Below are positions 53,826-64,000 of a stretch of DNA of 64,000 bases, in pieces. The notes under the pieces were generated by a model that saw nothing but the letters and a program-made list of their open reading frames with translations, did no database searches and was not told where the DNA came from. The translations under genes and the position numbers were made by a program. Source of the DNA: Macrotis lagotis (taxonomy: Eukaryota; Chordata; Mammalia; Peramelemorphia; Peramelidae); the NCBI RefSeq assembly GCF_037893015.1, contig NC_133658.1, forward strand, positions 887,836,080 to 887,900,079, given 5' to 3'. The first letter of the stretch is position 1. Each line of letters starts with the position of its first letter.

Positions 53826-55440
53826 TATATATATATATATTTATTGTTTTTTGAATTTTACAATTTTTCCCCCAATCTCACTTCCCTCCTCCCACCCCAC
53901 CCCCACCCCCAGAAGGCAATCTGATAGTCCTTATATTGTTTCCATGCTATACATGGATTAAAATTGGAGATAGCAAAATTACATAATAAGGTAACCTTTT
54001 TTTAAAAAATTAAAGGTGGAGTCTTTGGTCTTTGTTTAAACTCCACAATTCTTTCTCTGCATACAGAGGTATTCTCCATCACAGATAGCCCTAAAATTGT
54101 CCCTGATTGTTGCACTGATGGAATGGGAAAGTTCATCAAGGTTGATCATCACCCCCATATTGCTGTTAGGTTGTACATTGTTTTTCTGATGCTGCTCATC
54201 TCGCTCAGCATCAGTTCATGCAAGTCTTTCCAGGTTTCTCTGAATTCCCACCCCTCCTGGTTTCTAATAGAACAGTAGTATTCCATTACATAAATATACC
54301 AGTTTGTTCAGCCATTCCCCAATTGATGGACATTCACTCGATTTCCAATTCTTTGCCATCACAAACAGGGCTGCTATGAATATTTTTGTACAAGTGATGT
54401 TTTTACCCATTTTCATGATTTCTTCAGGGTACAGACCCAGAGTGGTATTGCTGGGTCAAAGGGTATGCACATTTTTATTGCCTTTTGGGCGTTATTCCAA
54501 ATTCCTCTCCAGAAAGGTTGAATGAGTTCACAGCTCCACCAACAATGTATTAGTGTCCCAGATTTCCCACATTCCTTCCAACATTGATCGCTGTCTTTTC
54601 TGGTCATATTGGCCAGTCTAGGAGTTGTGAGGTGGTACCTCAAAGATGCTTTAATTTGTTTTTATCTAATAAGTATTTATTTAGAGCAGTTTTTCATATG
54701 ACTAGATTGCTTTGATTTCCTCATCTGTAAATTGCCTCTACATATCCTTTGACCTTGGGGCAGCTAGGTGGTGCAGTGGATAGAGCATCAGCCCTGGAGT
54801 CAGGAGTACCTGAGTTCAAATTCAGTCTCAGACACTTAATAATTACCTAGCTGTGTGGCCTTGGGTAAGCCACTTAACTCCATTGCCTTGTAAAAACAAA
54901 ACAAAACAAAAAAATACATATCCTTTGACTATTTGTCAATTGGGGAATGGCTTGGTTTTTTTATAAATTTGACTCAGTTTTCTCTATATTTTAGAAACTA
55001 AGTCAGAAATACTAGTTGTAAAAATTGTTTCCCAATTTACTACATTTATTTTGATCTTGGTTACAGTGGTTTTGTGCAAAAGCTTTTTAATTTAATGTAA
55101 TCAAAATTATCTAGTTTGTTTTTAATGATGTTCTCCATCTCTTTCTTGGTCATAAACTGCTTCCTTTCCATAGGTCTGACTGGTAAACTATTCCTTGATT
55201 TCCTAGTTTGCTTATAATATTGTCTATTATATCTAAATCCTGTACTCATTTTGATCTTATCTTGGTATAGGGTGTGAGATGTTGGTCTAATCCAAGTTTG
55301 TGCCAAACTAACTTCCAATTTTCCCAACAGTGCATTTTTACTTTCAAAACTGATCTGTTTGCCTGTGCTTCCTTCTGAAAAATTCTTCCTTCTGTTCAGT
55401 TTTGTCCATTTTAAGAAATATTTCAGCAAATCCTCTTTTT
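53826..55440 (-). mobile_element. L1 ORF2 C-terminal half plus 3' UTR, antisense, with nested SINE
   Basis: Minus-strand translation gives recognisable L1 ORF2 C-terminal sequence: NKLDNFDYIKLKSFC (about 55070-55110), then MRYHLTT and a GTLIHCWW motif followed by IPFDPAIPL (54413-54643). The catalytic reverse-transcriptase and endonuclease parts are not present and stops break the frame. The SINE at 54754-54914 interrupts it. Confidence 0.88.
54754..54914 (+). repeat. tRNA-derived CORE-SINE nested in L1
   Basis: Perfect 15-bp target-site duplication tacatatcctttgac at 54739-54753 and 54915-54929. Confidence 0.97.
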
Positions 55441-55559
55441 GAGAGGCATCTATTTGAGGGGTAACTATTGTAAGTCCTTTCCCTTTTTCCCCAGTCTCTG
55501 TTGCCTAATTAACCAAGAGAAAGAAAGGAAGGAAGGGCAGGAATTGGGAGGAAGAAAAG

Positions 55560-56340
55560 GACCTTTGTGACAAATGGTTGTTTCTTGTCCTTCATTATCA
55601 AAGAAGGCCAAAATGACATCCCTATCGTAGAGACAAATGACATTGTGTCCAGCTGTGGCTGATTAGACCAATATGAGCTCGGAATGCCCTGCCACAGGTT
55701 GGACACAAATAGTCCGTGTGAACACCTGGGGTGGTTACTCTAAACTTAAGTACCTCATGTTTCCTTTGAGCTGCTTCAGTTCTGCCCTTCTCATAGAGCC
55801 CAGCCCCTTCACTGATGAGAGCATGCCATGCTGGGCAGTCCTGTGCCAGTGACTCCCATGCTGCCCAATCAATTCCCAAGTAATTAAGAGAGACCTTCAG
55901 GGTATCCTGGTATTGCTGCTTCTGACCCCTGTGTGAGTTCTCTATAAAACAGTATACATCTGGCACTCTAACAATGTGTCCAGACCATCATAGTTACACT
56001 CTCTGTAGTGATGTTAGAGCACTAGGCAGTTTAGCTTGAGAAAGGATTTCAGTGTCTGGTATCTTCTCCTGCCAGGTGATCTTCTGAATCTTCCTAAGAC
56101 AATTTAAATGGAAGCAATTCTGTTTCCTGGCATATTGCTGATAGACTGTCCAGGTTTCACAGGCATATAGTAAATGGTTCTGTAGAACTGTATCAAATAA
56201 GCATAGTTAAGCAGAATGAATCCACACAGTGGCCATGTCCACACGTGTCTGTCAAGCCACCTCATCCATCCTGTCTCTATCATGAAATGGGCAGCAGACT
56301 TCCTCATGGGGCCTCTCCTGTGGACCACATGGCTAGTCCT
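55560..56340 (-). mobile_element. Non-LTR retrotransposon, reverse-transcriptase C-terminus with CCHH tail (RTE-like)
   Basis: Minus-strand translation gives the post-RT region ending in a zinc-finger-like CPTCGRAFRAHIGLISH. Upstream in the same direction (around 56040-56160) are CETWTVY, then FHLNCLRKI and KIPDTE, a familiar arrangement of RTE/CR1-type LINE C-termini. The 3' UTR ends near 55575 with sequence shared with the SINE at 28358-28677. Frames shift between the parts and there are stops, so it is dead. I favour RTE but the clade is not certain. Confidence 0.75.
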
Positions 56341-57239
56341 TGCTTTAATCAGTTTGTTTATAATGTTGTTGTCCTTGTAGAAGATAAAAATGTCCTTGTA
56401 GAAAATTTACAATGTTGTAGTCCTCCTAGTTCTGCCTACTTCCCTCCTTGTTCATTGCCATCTGCCCTTTGAATTGTCGGGTGTAACATTCCAGAACATT
56501 TATCTACTGTAGCTGATTCAGTCCTTCCCCAGGTGTCCAAGAAGTTCCTCAATATCCCCTTAATATCTTAGTTCTTTTCTCTTACTCTCCCACCCACCCA
56601 CCCCTATCTCTTCAGTTCCCTCTTCAGGATCACTAAATTTATTTTGATTGAAGTTAATTCCCTTTCAGTTATGATCCTTCTTCCTAATTCCTCATCCGAC
56701 TGCTCCCTACCCTCTTGCCACTTATTTCCCCAGTTGAGTTTGGTGTATTTCTACAGCAGACTGTCTATGTGTTTCTTCCACCCTCCTTTGTCCACTTCAG
56801 GTAAAAATGAGGTTTAGATGATTCTCACCCCCTTCCTCCTTGTTCCTATTTCTCCTATTTCTCTAAGAAGGAGAAACAGAAAGTTCCCCCTCTCTACTTG
56901 CTGCACTAAACATTCTTTCCTCTCTTTCTCTTCCCCCTCTTAAAATTCTCCAAACAGAACCCATCCTCCACCTTAGTATACTAGCATACTTAGATATTAA
57001 CTCCCTATATACCCTTTGAAGATGTTAAGGTTCTAAAGGGACCTTTGTTCTTTCTCTCCTTGTAAAAATCTTAGCCTTTCATCCCATTCCAATCTCAGCC
57101 AACTTCAGTTGCACAGATAAATCTCCACCTTTCTGGTCTTCTCTGGACTTTTCTGTTTTTATTTCAAAGTTCCCACTCAGCTCTGGTCTTTTCAACAGCA
57201 ATGCTCACAAATCTTCTGTCCTATTAAAATGCAATTTTT

Positions 57240-58420
57240 CTTTCTCAGATTTTCCTCCATTTTGCAGGAAAAGTTATTCTTGGTTGTAAGTCTATCTTCT
57301 TTGTTTTTGGAATATTACGTTCCAAAAATTCCATTTTTAGTTGAAGCAACTGCATCTTATGTGAGCTTGACTATAGGCTCCTCTGTATTTTTTTAAATTG
57401 CTTCTTTCTGAACTTGTGTATTATTTTTCCTTTGATGTGGGAGCTTTGAATTTTGCCTGTGGCATTCCTGGAACTTTTCCTTTTGGGAATGCCTTTTAGG
57501 AGGTCATCAGTGGATTCTTTCTATCTTCACTTTGTCTTCTGATTTTAATACATCTGGACTGTTTTCATTTATGTCTGAAAATAGAATGTCCAGGCTTTTA
57601 AAAAAAAACAAACACAAGCAAACTATGGTTTTCATAGCATCAGAAATCTGTAAACATTTCTTAGGCTCCTTACTGTGCCAGTCACTGTACTGACATTGGG
57701 GAATTCAAGGATGGGCATACTGAATGATATGATAATCTGAAATTATCAATTTCATCTGTTTTTCCATTCAGTTGTTTTTAATATCAGAGAACATACATTT
57801 TCTTCTATTTTTTTCAATCTTTTAATTTTAATGTCTTAAGGAATTGGTGGTTTGGTTTTGTTCTAGTTTACAAGGAGCCTATTACATGAGTAAGATTTAC
57901 CACTTTCTCTTCTAAGTTACTTGTTATCTTTCTAATTCTTAACTCAAAAGCTTTTATTTGATTTCTTTATCTCTTACTTCATTTCTTCTAGGTCTTCATG
58001 GAGCCCTTGTGGAAAATCCATTTTTTCCTTTAAGTCTCTCTTAGCAGTTGTTATGGAGTTAGATTTACAATAAATTTTGATACTGGTTGTTGTTTTCCTT
58101 GATTTACTCATCTCTCCAGCTTAGTTCCTGAATTGGGGCTTTGTGAGAAGACCAATATCTGCTCTCTGCTGTTAATTCTGCATGGGATAATAGACCCTGG
58201 AGGTCTTGCCCTGAAACCTAGGCCTTCCTGTGCTGATATTTACCTCCAATTTAGAGTTCTTTCTGAAGAATCAAGATAAGAGTGGTAGAAACCTCAGCAC
58301 CTCTAAAGATTTGAGTGTGCTGCTGCTTACTTCTTCCTGGGACTTCCCAAAGCTGGAGCATTCAGACCACCTGGGATTTTCTCAGATGAGTCTTTTGATT
58401 TTGCTGCCTCTGAACACAGT
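57240..58420 (-). repeat. Retroelement-like sequence, antisense, family uncertain
   Basis: 'aaaagttattcttggttgta', 'tttttggaatattacgttcc', then 'gtggattctttctatcttca' match a repeat I recall from marsupial genomes, perhaps an L1 5' or internal region. A/T-rich interruption around 57600. Confidence 0.35.
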
Positions 58421-59285
58421 CTTGCTCATCTCTGGTACTCACTTTTCTTGAGGGGGAATACCTCCTTTCCTGTTGTCCTTGGGCTTCTGACTGACTTTTT
58501 GTTCTGTTCTGGGATGGAAGATGCCATTTTCTGTGGCTTCTCATTGGATTCTGTGATTATATTTGGTCTGATGAATGTAAGGTCTCTGTTAAACTGAAGG
58601 TAGTGGTGGGGGCTGGGCAGTCTCCCTTCCATTCAGGAATCTATCTTGGCAGGAAGTTCCAAACTTCATTTCTACAGTCCGTTTAAAGAAAGATTCCCAT
58701 CATTGGGACAGCTGGTTTTAGGAGCACAAGTTCTGATTTGTCATCAACCAGAGCCCACTCCCTTCATTCATCCAAATCACTAGTGAAGCTTAAATTATTT
58801 AAACACAGTGAACAGTACCAAGCTCAGGATTCTATATTTTAACATTTCCTCCCTTGATTTTTCTGGAGAGGATGTATGGTGTTTCTTTTCCAACCTGATG
58901 GTGAACAATTCCCAATGTTGTAGGGGTGCCAGTAGTACTTACAGGCTAATTCAACTTGCCTAATTCAGTATCCAACTGTGGTCAGTAAGAGGAGTGCTCA
59001 AAATAGCCTGCCAAGACCATGTCCTTGCCTCCAGGACTGCATGGCAGGGAGCCCCTGTGGTTACATTGAGGCAGCTGGTGCTACCATGGAAAGAGCTCTG
59101 GTCTAGACTCAGAAGAAACTGAATTTAAATCTCAGACCACTTCAGAATGGTGTGACCCTGAGCAAGTCATGCAACCTCTGTTTCCTCCACTGGAAAATGG
59201 AGATAATTGCATTTACACCCAGGGTTGTTCTAAGGATCAAATGAGATTTTTACAAAAGCACTTGTAACAACAACACCTGGCTCTT

Positions 59286-60151
59286 CTTTTTTTTTTTTAA
59301 TTTGTTTATTTATTTTGAATTTTACAATTTCCTGCCTAATCTAACTTCCCACCTCTGCACCCCCCCCCCCCGAAGGCAGTCTGTTAGTCTTTACATTGGT
59401 ATATGTTGATCTAAGTTGAATGTGATGAGAGAGAAATCATATCCTCAAGGAAAAAATAAAAAATAAGAGATAGCAAAATTACATAATAAGATAACGGTTT
59501 TTTTAAATTAAAGTTTATATGGGGCAGCTAGGTGGTGCAGTGGATAGAGCACCGGCCCTGGAGTCAGGAATACATGAGTTCAAATTCAGCCTCAGACACT
59601 TAATAATTACCTAGCTCTGTGGCCTTGGGCAAGCCACGTAATCCCATTTGCCTTGCAAAAAAATCCTTTAAAAAATGTTAAATAAAATTAAAGTTAATAG
59701 TCTTTGGTCTTTGTTCAAACTCCACACAATTCTTTCTCTGGATACAGATGGTATTCTCTATCACAGATACCTCAATTGTGCCTGATTGTTGCACTGATGG
59801 AGTGAGTGAGTCCTTTAAGGTTGATCATCATTATGCCCATGTTGCTGTTCTTCTGGTTCTGTTCATCTCACTCAGCCTTAGTTCGTGTAAATCATTCCAG
59901 GTTTCTCTGAATTCTTATCCCTCTTGGTTTCTAATAGAACAATAGTGTTCTATGACATACATATACCACAGTTTGTTCAGCCATTCCCTAACTGAAGGAC
60001 ATTCATTCAGTTTCCAATTCTTTGCCACCACAGAGTTGCTATGAATGTTTTTGTAGTATTATTTTTACACTTTTTCATGATCTCTTAAAGGTATAGACCC
60101 TGTAGTGATATTGCTGGATAAAAGGGTATGCACATTTTTGTTGACTTTTGG
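59286..60151 (-). mobile_element. 5'-truncated L1 3' end, antisense, nested in MIR, with a SINE inside
   Basis: Begins with a T14 run (the inverted poly-A) and continues as antisense L1 3' UTR and ORF2 end, breaking off at 'cacatttttgttgacttttg'. Perfect 16-bp target-site duplication acaacacctggctctt at 59270-59285 and 60152-60167. Same subfamily as 53826-55440. Confidence 0.93.
59521..59684 (+). repeat. tRNA-derived CORE-SINE nested in L1
   Basis: Full copy. Flanking 'aaattaaagtt' on both sides (about 59505 and 59686) is the target-site duplication. Confidence 0.92.
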
Positions 60152-60279
60152 ACAACACCTGGCTCTTATATTTGCTTCCCTTCCTCCATTTCCATTCCCT
60201 TCCGTGGTTTGGAATGTCACTACAGGCTTCCATGATCAGTCTTGATTCAGCATATGAGCTCCTTGAAAGAAACAACTGT

Positions 60280-61485
60280 GTCCTATTGAAAATTCAGGCA
60301 AGTCCTTGATTAATATTTATTGATTTGAATTAGAAGGAAAGTTTTCAGCCACATTTGAAGGAACCAAAACTTCTCATTAAAACAGAACAAAATGATACCT
60401 TGATGATAGCTTATCAGATCTGATCTTTTGATCTTATAACTTTTAGAAAACTGATTTTGTTGTAGACCTTAAGACTCCACAAAGAACTAGCTATCTAGCC
60501 ATCTATTGGGTGCTCTTTTATCAGTTTCTATATGGCATTTCCTAGTATGTTGGTGACAGCAACACCTTCCCTTGCCCTTTAGCTAACTTTGCCAGTCAGT
60601 GTTCAATTTTAGTCAGGCATTCCTTTTGGTCAGGTGGAAGAAGGAGATTGGTAGCATTTGGGGGAAATTCATGGGGTCTTTATGTATTGATTGAAGACAT
60701 CTGGTCCCATCACAGACATCTTCTCTTCCCTCCTCTTCTTCTCCCTCTCTCCCAATTCTGGATTCACTCCAGTAGTTTCCCCATCCTGTGTCTAGGGTCA
60801 GTGCATCTGCAGAAAAATATCTGAATGGAGAGAAACAGAGAGGGAGAGACCTGCTTCCTGGCTTTAGAATTTTTACCATTTAGTCTGGAAGCTTTGCTTC
60901 TTCAGTTGGAGCAATGAAAGGGAAAGAGCTGCATTGTAATCCTGAGCCTCTGTGTCCTGTGATAAAATTAGCCATCTGGGTGTTTACAGCAATTGCTTAT
61001 TGGAATTCTATGGAAATGTGTCTCCGGGCCATGTTCCTGTGGAATGAGGGAGCACAGCTGTGATCATTTCATACAAGAACGCAAGTTATTTTAAAATTTC
61101 CAACATTTTACTACTTCCATAAACTGCTTCCAAATAAATAAAACATTTTCTAACCAGAAATGTTGAGTGATAACCAGATGTCAGCTATAAGGCACTCCTT
61201 TTTTGATCTGGATCTTTTATTCTGTTTTAGAGTTTTGTTTTGATTTTCAAGATGTGCTGAAGGGTTTAGAAAGTTTGGGGCTTATGAGGAAAGGAATTAA
61301 CTTTATGGTAAGGATTGGGGGGGGGGGAAACCAAAGAGAAATATAGTTCTAGCCACTGCCTGCCATAAGAACTGTCACTGTGCCCTACACCACCACCACC
61401 ACCACCACCACCCCCCGCCGCCAGTAAAAAGGCAAACAGAGACCTGGGTACCTGTGCTATTGAAAGGTGAAGCTCTGACAGAATT
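60280..61485. other. Intron 4 sequence with no recognised feature
   Basis: No repeat family or exon recognised, apart from a G11 run near 61317 and a (CAC)n tract at 61388-61411. Confidence 0.45.
61388..61411. repeat. (CAC)n microsatellite
   Basis: Eight CAC/CCA triplets, then a C/G-rich run. Confidence 0.95.
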
Positions 61486-61489
61486 CCTG

Positions 61490-62820
61490 GCATCAGTCAA
61501 CCAACAAGCATTTATTAGGTATCGATAATGAGTCAGAAGTTATATTAAGTGCTGGGGGTACAAAGAAAAGTCAAAGACAAGCCCTGCCCCTTGAGGGGCT
61601 TACAGTCTAATGGGGAAGGCAGCATGCAGACCACTGTGTAAACAAGGTACAAAAGGAATCAACAGAGGGAAGGCCATCGGCTTTCCCCGGGGACTGGTGA
61701 AGGGCTCATGGAGAGAAGGAGGAGAGGGGACATACAAATGGGACAGCCAGGGAAATGCCCAGAGTCTTGAGATGGAAAAGGAAGGGGACTAGTGTCACTG
61801 GATCACAGAGAATGTGAAAGGGGTGTGTGGGTATAGTTGTGGGTCAGGGTTGTCAGGGTGAGAGATAGGAAAGAAACAGTTATGGTTTTTCTGTTTGATC
61901 CTGGAGGGAATGGGTAGCCACTGAAGTTGACTGGATGGGAGTGACAGTGACATGGTCAGACTTGAGCATTAAGATCAATTTGGGGGGGGGGGGGGTGGCT
62001 AGGTGGCACAGTGGATAAAGCACCAGCCTTGGAGTCTGGAGTACCTGGGTTCAAATCTGGTCTCAGACACTTAATAATTAACTAGCTGTGTGGCCTTGGG
62101 CAAGCCACTTAACCCCATTTGCCTTGCAAAAAAACCTAAAAAAGATCAATTGGGCATCAGAGTGAAAGGTGGACTGGAGTGGAGAGAGCTCTGTTTGAAT
62201 CAAGGAGAATAACCAGCAGGCAATTGTAATAGTCCAGGTATACAAGGACTCGAAGCCTTCACCAGGGTGGGGGTAGTGTCAGAGGAGACAGAGGACATCT
62301 TTGAGAAATGGGCACCTCATTGGCTCTGAAGAATGAGAGTATTGAGAATGATGTTGTGAGCCTGGGGGAAGTGGGAGAGGACAGTAGTCACAAAACACTT
62401 CCATAGAACATGTCCATTCCAAAAGATAATGCAGTCGTACAGAAGTCTGGATGGGAAGATAATGAATTCATTTTTTTTGTGCATGTTGAGTTTCAGATAT
62501 GTGTAAGACTTCCAGTTTGAATTGTTCAGGAACCAGTTGGAGATGTGACACTAGGGATAAGGAGAAAGGTTAGGCTGGCAGATACATTTGAAAATCATCT
62601 TAGTAGAAATGATAGTTGGATGAGCTCACCAAAGTGAGAAAAGAAGAGAAGGCTTTGGATAGAGCCCTGGGGGCTGCCTACTGCTAACAGATGTGACTTG
62701 GAGCAAAGAAGACTTAGAGGATCTGACAGAGAGGTGGTAGGAGGAAGGGAGGCCAAAGATAAGAGGGAAGATCCTCCAGGAGATAGAGTGCTTTTAGAAA
62801 GCTCAGAGCCTGAACACTCA
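61490..62820 (-). repeat. L2 LINE, antisense, best copy, split by a SINE
   Basis: Reads as reverse-complement L2 from the 3' end: 'caacaagcatttattaggta', 'gaggggcttacagtctaatg', 'gggtagccactgaagttgac', 'gacatggtcagacttgagca', then 'gtgcatgttgagtttcag' and 'agaggatctgacagagaggt'. 1.3 kb including the SINE; no frame survives. Confidence 0.8.
61981..62141 (+). repeat. tRNA-derived CORE-SINE nested in L2
   Basis: Target-site duplication aagatcaatt at 61971-61980 and 62142-62151. The left end has a G-run expansion. Confidence 0.94.
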
Positions 62821-63110
62821 TCCCCCTTTGCTAGGGCTTAAGGAAAGGAGCAAGTCTCAGAATTTTAGCCTTTGTCCTTCATTTCTTCAGCTTCTTCTTT
62901 AGTTTGAACCTTCAGCCAAATCCCAGCCTCCTAACACCATCAGCAGATTTTTATTTGAGTCACCATATTGCAAATACCATGTATTCAGCACAGGGTCAAG
63001 AAAAAGGGCCTGTGTGAATGACAGTAAAAGAGCAGAAAACAACTAAATAAAGATGACAGGTCACTGGAGGATAAAGGAAAAATGGCTTTTCTGTTTAAAA
63101 TGAATGTTTT

Positions 63111-63268
63111 CAGCAGCTAGGTGGCGCAGTGGATAGAGCATCAGTCCTGTAGTCGGGACAACCTGAGTTCAAATTTGGCCTCAGACACTTAATAATTACC
63201 TAGCTGTGTGGCCTTGGGGAAATCACTTAACCCCATTGCCTTACAAAAACAAAAGAATAAATTAAATT
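63111..63268 (+). repeat. tRNA-derived CORE-SINE
   Basis: Target-site duplication aaaatgaatgtttt (63097-63110) and aaaattaatgtttt (63269-63282). Confidence 0.94.
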
Positions 63269-63398
63269 AAAATTAATGTTTTCTCATCAGATCGGATTTC
63301 TAATCTAGCACCCACTTAATGTAATGGCTTTCTAGATGCACATAACACCTAATCCTGACTGATAGGTTTCTGTAAACATTCAGATAGATTTTGAAACT

Positions 63399-63399
<1 letters not shown>

Positions 63400-63441
<42 letters not shown>

Positions 63442-63465
63442 CCCATCCATCCATCCATCTATCCA
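63400..63465. repeat. (CT)n plus (ATCC)n compound microsatellite
   Basis: About 20 CT units, a short C-run, then five ATCC/ATCT tetranucleotides. Confidence 0.96.
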
Positions 63466-63469
63466 TACT

Positions 63470-64000
63470 CCCTTTGTGTCCATGATTTAATCAACTCAGC
63501 CAAAAGAGTTTTCTTAATGAACTGTCAGGTTAAGAAGAGCCTTGTTGTACACCCCCTTTGCTTCTAAGGTCACTAGTATCCAGGGGCCTGTTCTCCATCT
63601 TGCTGAAGAAAGATGGGAAGCCAAAGAAAACTTTTTTTTTTTTTTCATTTTAGCTGGATTGAGGTTTCCTTAATGCAGCTCTGTGAAATACAGAATGTAA
63701 TCTTTAGATGCTTTTGCAGGGTAAGAACAAAGAGTATATTTAGCTGTCTTTCATTCTTTAGCTGGGTTTGGGAGAAGGCATTTACAGTCAGATATGCAGT
63801 GTGATTCATTGAGGTAGAATATATAAGACTATTGAGTCCATTGTGACAAGTGTGGCTGTTCTCTTGACCTCAGAATACAGAAATAAAATCTATTTAATTT
63901 GCATAATCTATCAGCACTTCTTGCTTTTTTGAGATTAAAATCATGCCACAGGATTGTTTTGCAACCTTTTCAGTTCATATTGATTATTTTCACTCTTTTC
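63470..64000. other. Intron 4 sequence to the window edge
   Basis: No exon or repeat recognised; T13 run near 63632. Confidence 0.45.

Larger units (their letters stand above)
59070..60275 (+). repeat. MIR-like SINE split by an L1 insertion
   Basis: Left part has 'gtgaccctgagcaagtcatg', then 'cctccactggaaaatggaga' and 'gttctaaggatcaaatgaga', typical MIR. The MIR tail resumes after the L1 at 60152 (acaacacctggctctta). Confidence 0.65.
52289..64000 (+). other. DNAJC11: DNAJC11 intron 4, incomplete (at least 11.7 kb)
   Basis: Starts gtaaac. The next exon should encode a segment like GTISVGVDAT, and I could not find it before the window ends, so the intron continues to the right. Confidence 0.8.

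Noticed and set aside
54413..55966. Protein-like frames with recognisable reverse-transcriptase ends
   Set aside because: They are fragments of dead L1 and RTE-like elements, with stops, frameshifts and missing catalytic regions, not host genes.
52289..64000. DNAJC11 exon 5
   Set aside because: No segment encoding a GTISVGVDAT-like sequence with splice sites was seen; it probably lies beyond the window.
1..64000. CRISPR array, operons, prophage or intact endogenous retrovirus
   Set aside because: No regularly spaced repeats with unique spacers, no long terminal repeat pairs, and the split-gene, repeat-rich layout is that of a mammalian chromosome.

Overview
The window is mammalian nuclear DNA, almost certainly marsupial. 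It contains split exons with GT-AG introns, one CpG-island promoter in an AT-rich background, and dense interspersed repeats. The commonest repeat is a tRNA-headed CORE-SINE whose tail reads 'cttaaccccattgccttgca' followed by A-rich sequence. From memory this tail type is Australian, possibly dasyurid, rather than opossum; that is an inference. BovB/RTE LINEs, marsupial-type L1, many L2 remnants and a Tigger-like DNA transposon fit the same picture.

The only gene I can support is DNAJC11, on the + strand. It encodes a J-domain co-chaperone of the mitochondrial MICOS/MIB complex. Exon 1 lies in a CpG island (about 19.85-21.07 kb) and carries the start codon at 20614. Exons 2, 3 and 4 are at 41531-41660, 43987-44060 and 52187-52288. 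Together they encode the first 126 residues, including the J domain with an HPD motif at residues 42-44. The rest of the protein (human is about 559 residues) must lie to the right, because intron 4 runs past the end of the window.

Layout: 1-19.8 kb is intergenic and repeat-rich, with no exon found. If human synteny holds, it is the spacer between DNAJC11 and the divergently transcribed CAMTA1. Promoter and exon 1 occupy 19.85-21.25 kb, followed by a degenerate minisatellite. Intron 1 (20.8 kb) holds a BovB-type LINE, L1, L2, SINEs and a Tigger-like element. The stretch 40.1-45.9 kb, covering exons 2 and 3, is unusually poor in repeats. Intron 3 carries L2 and SINEs. Intron 4 holds three retroposons inserted serially at one target site, an inverted pair of L1 3' fragments, an RTE-like LINE tail, and an L1 nested in a MIR-like repeat with a SINE nested in the L1.

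No CRISPR array, operon, intact transposon or intact retrovirus was seen, and I found no evidence for a new multi-gene system. The most interesting signals are in the repeat archaeology (target-site duplications, a 1.8 kb L1 that keeps both ends, a SINE sharing its tail with a LINE) and in the promoter (NRF-1-like and ETS-like sites in front of a mitochondrial gene).
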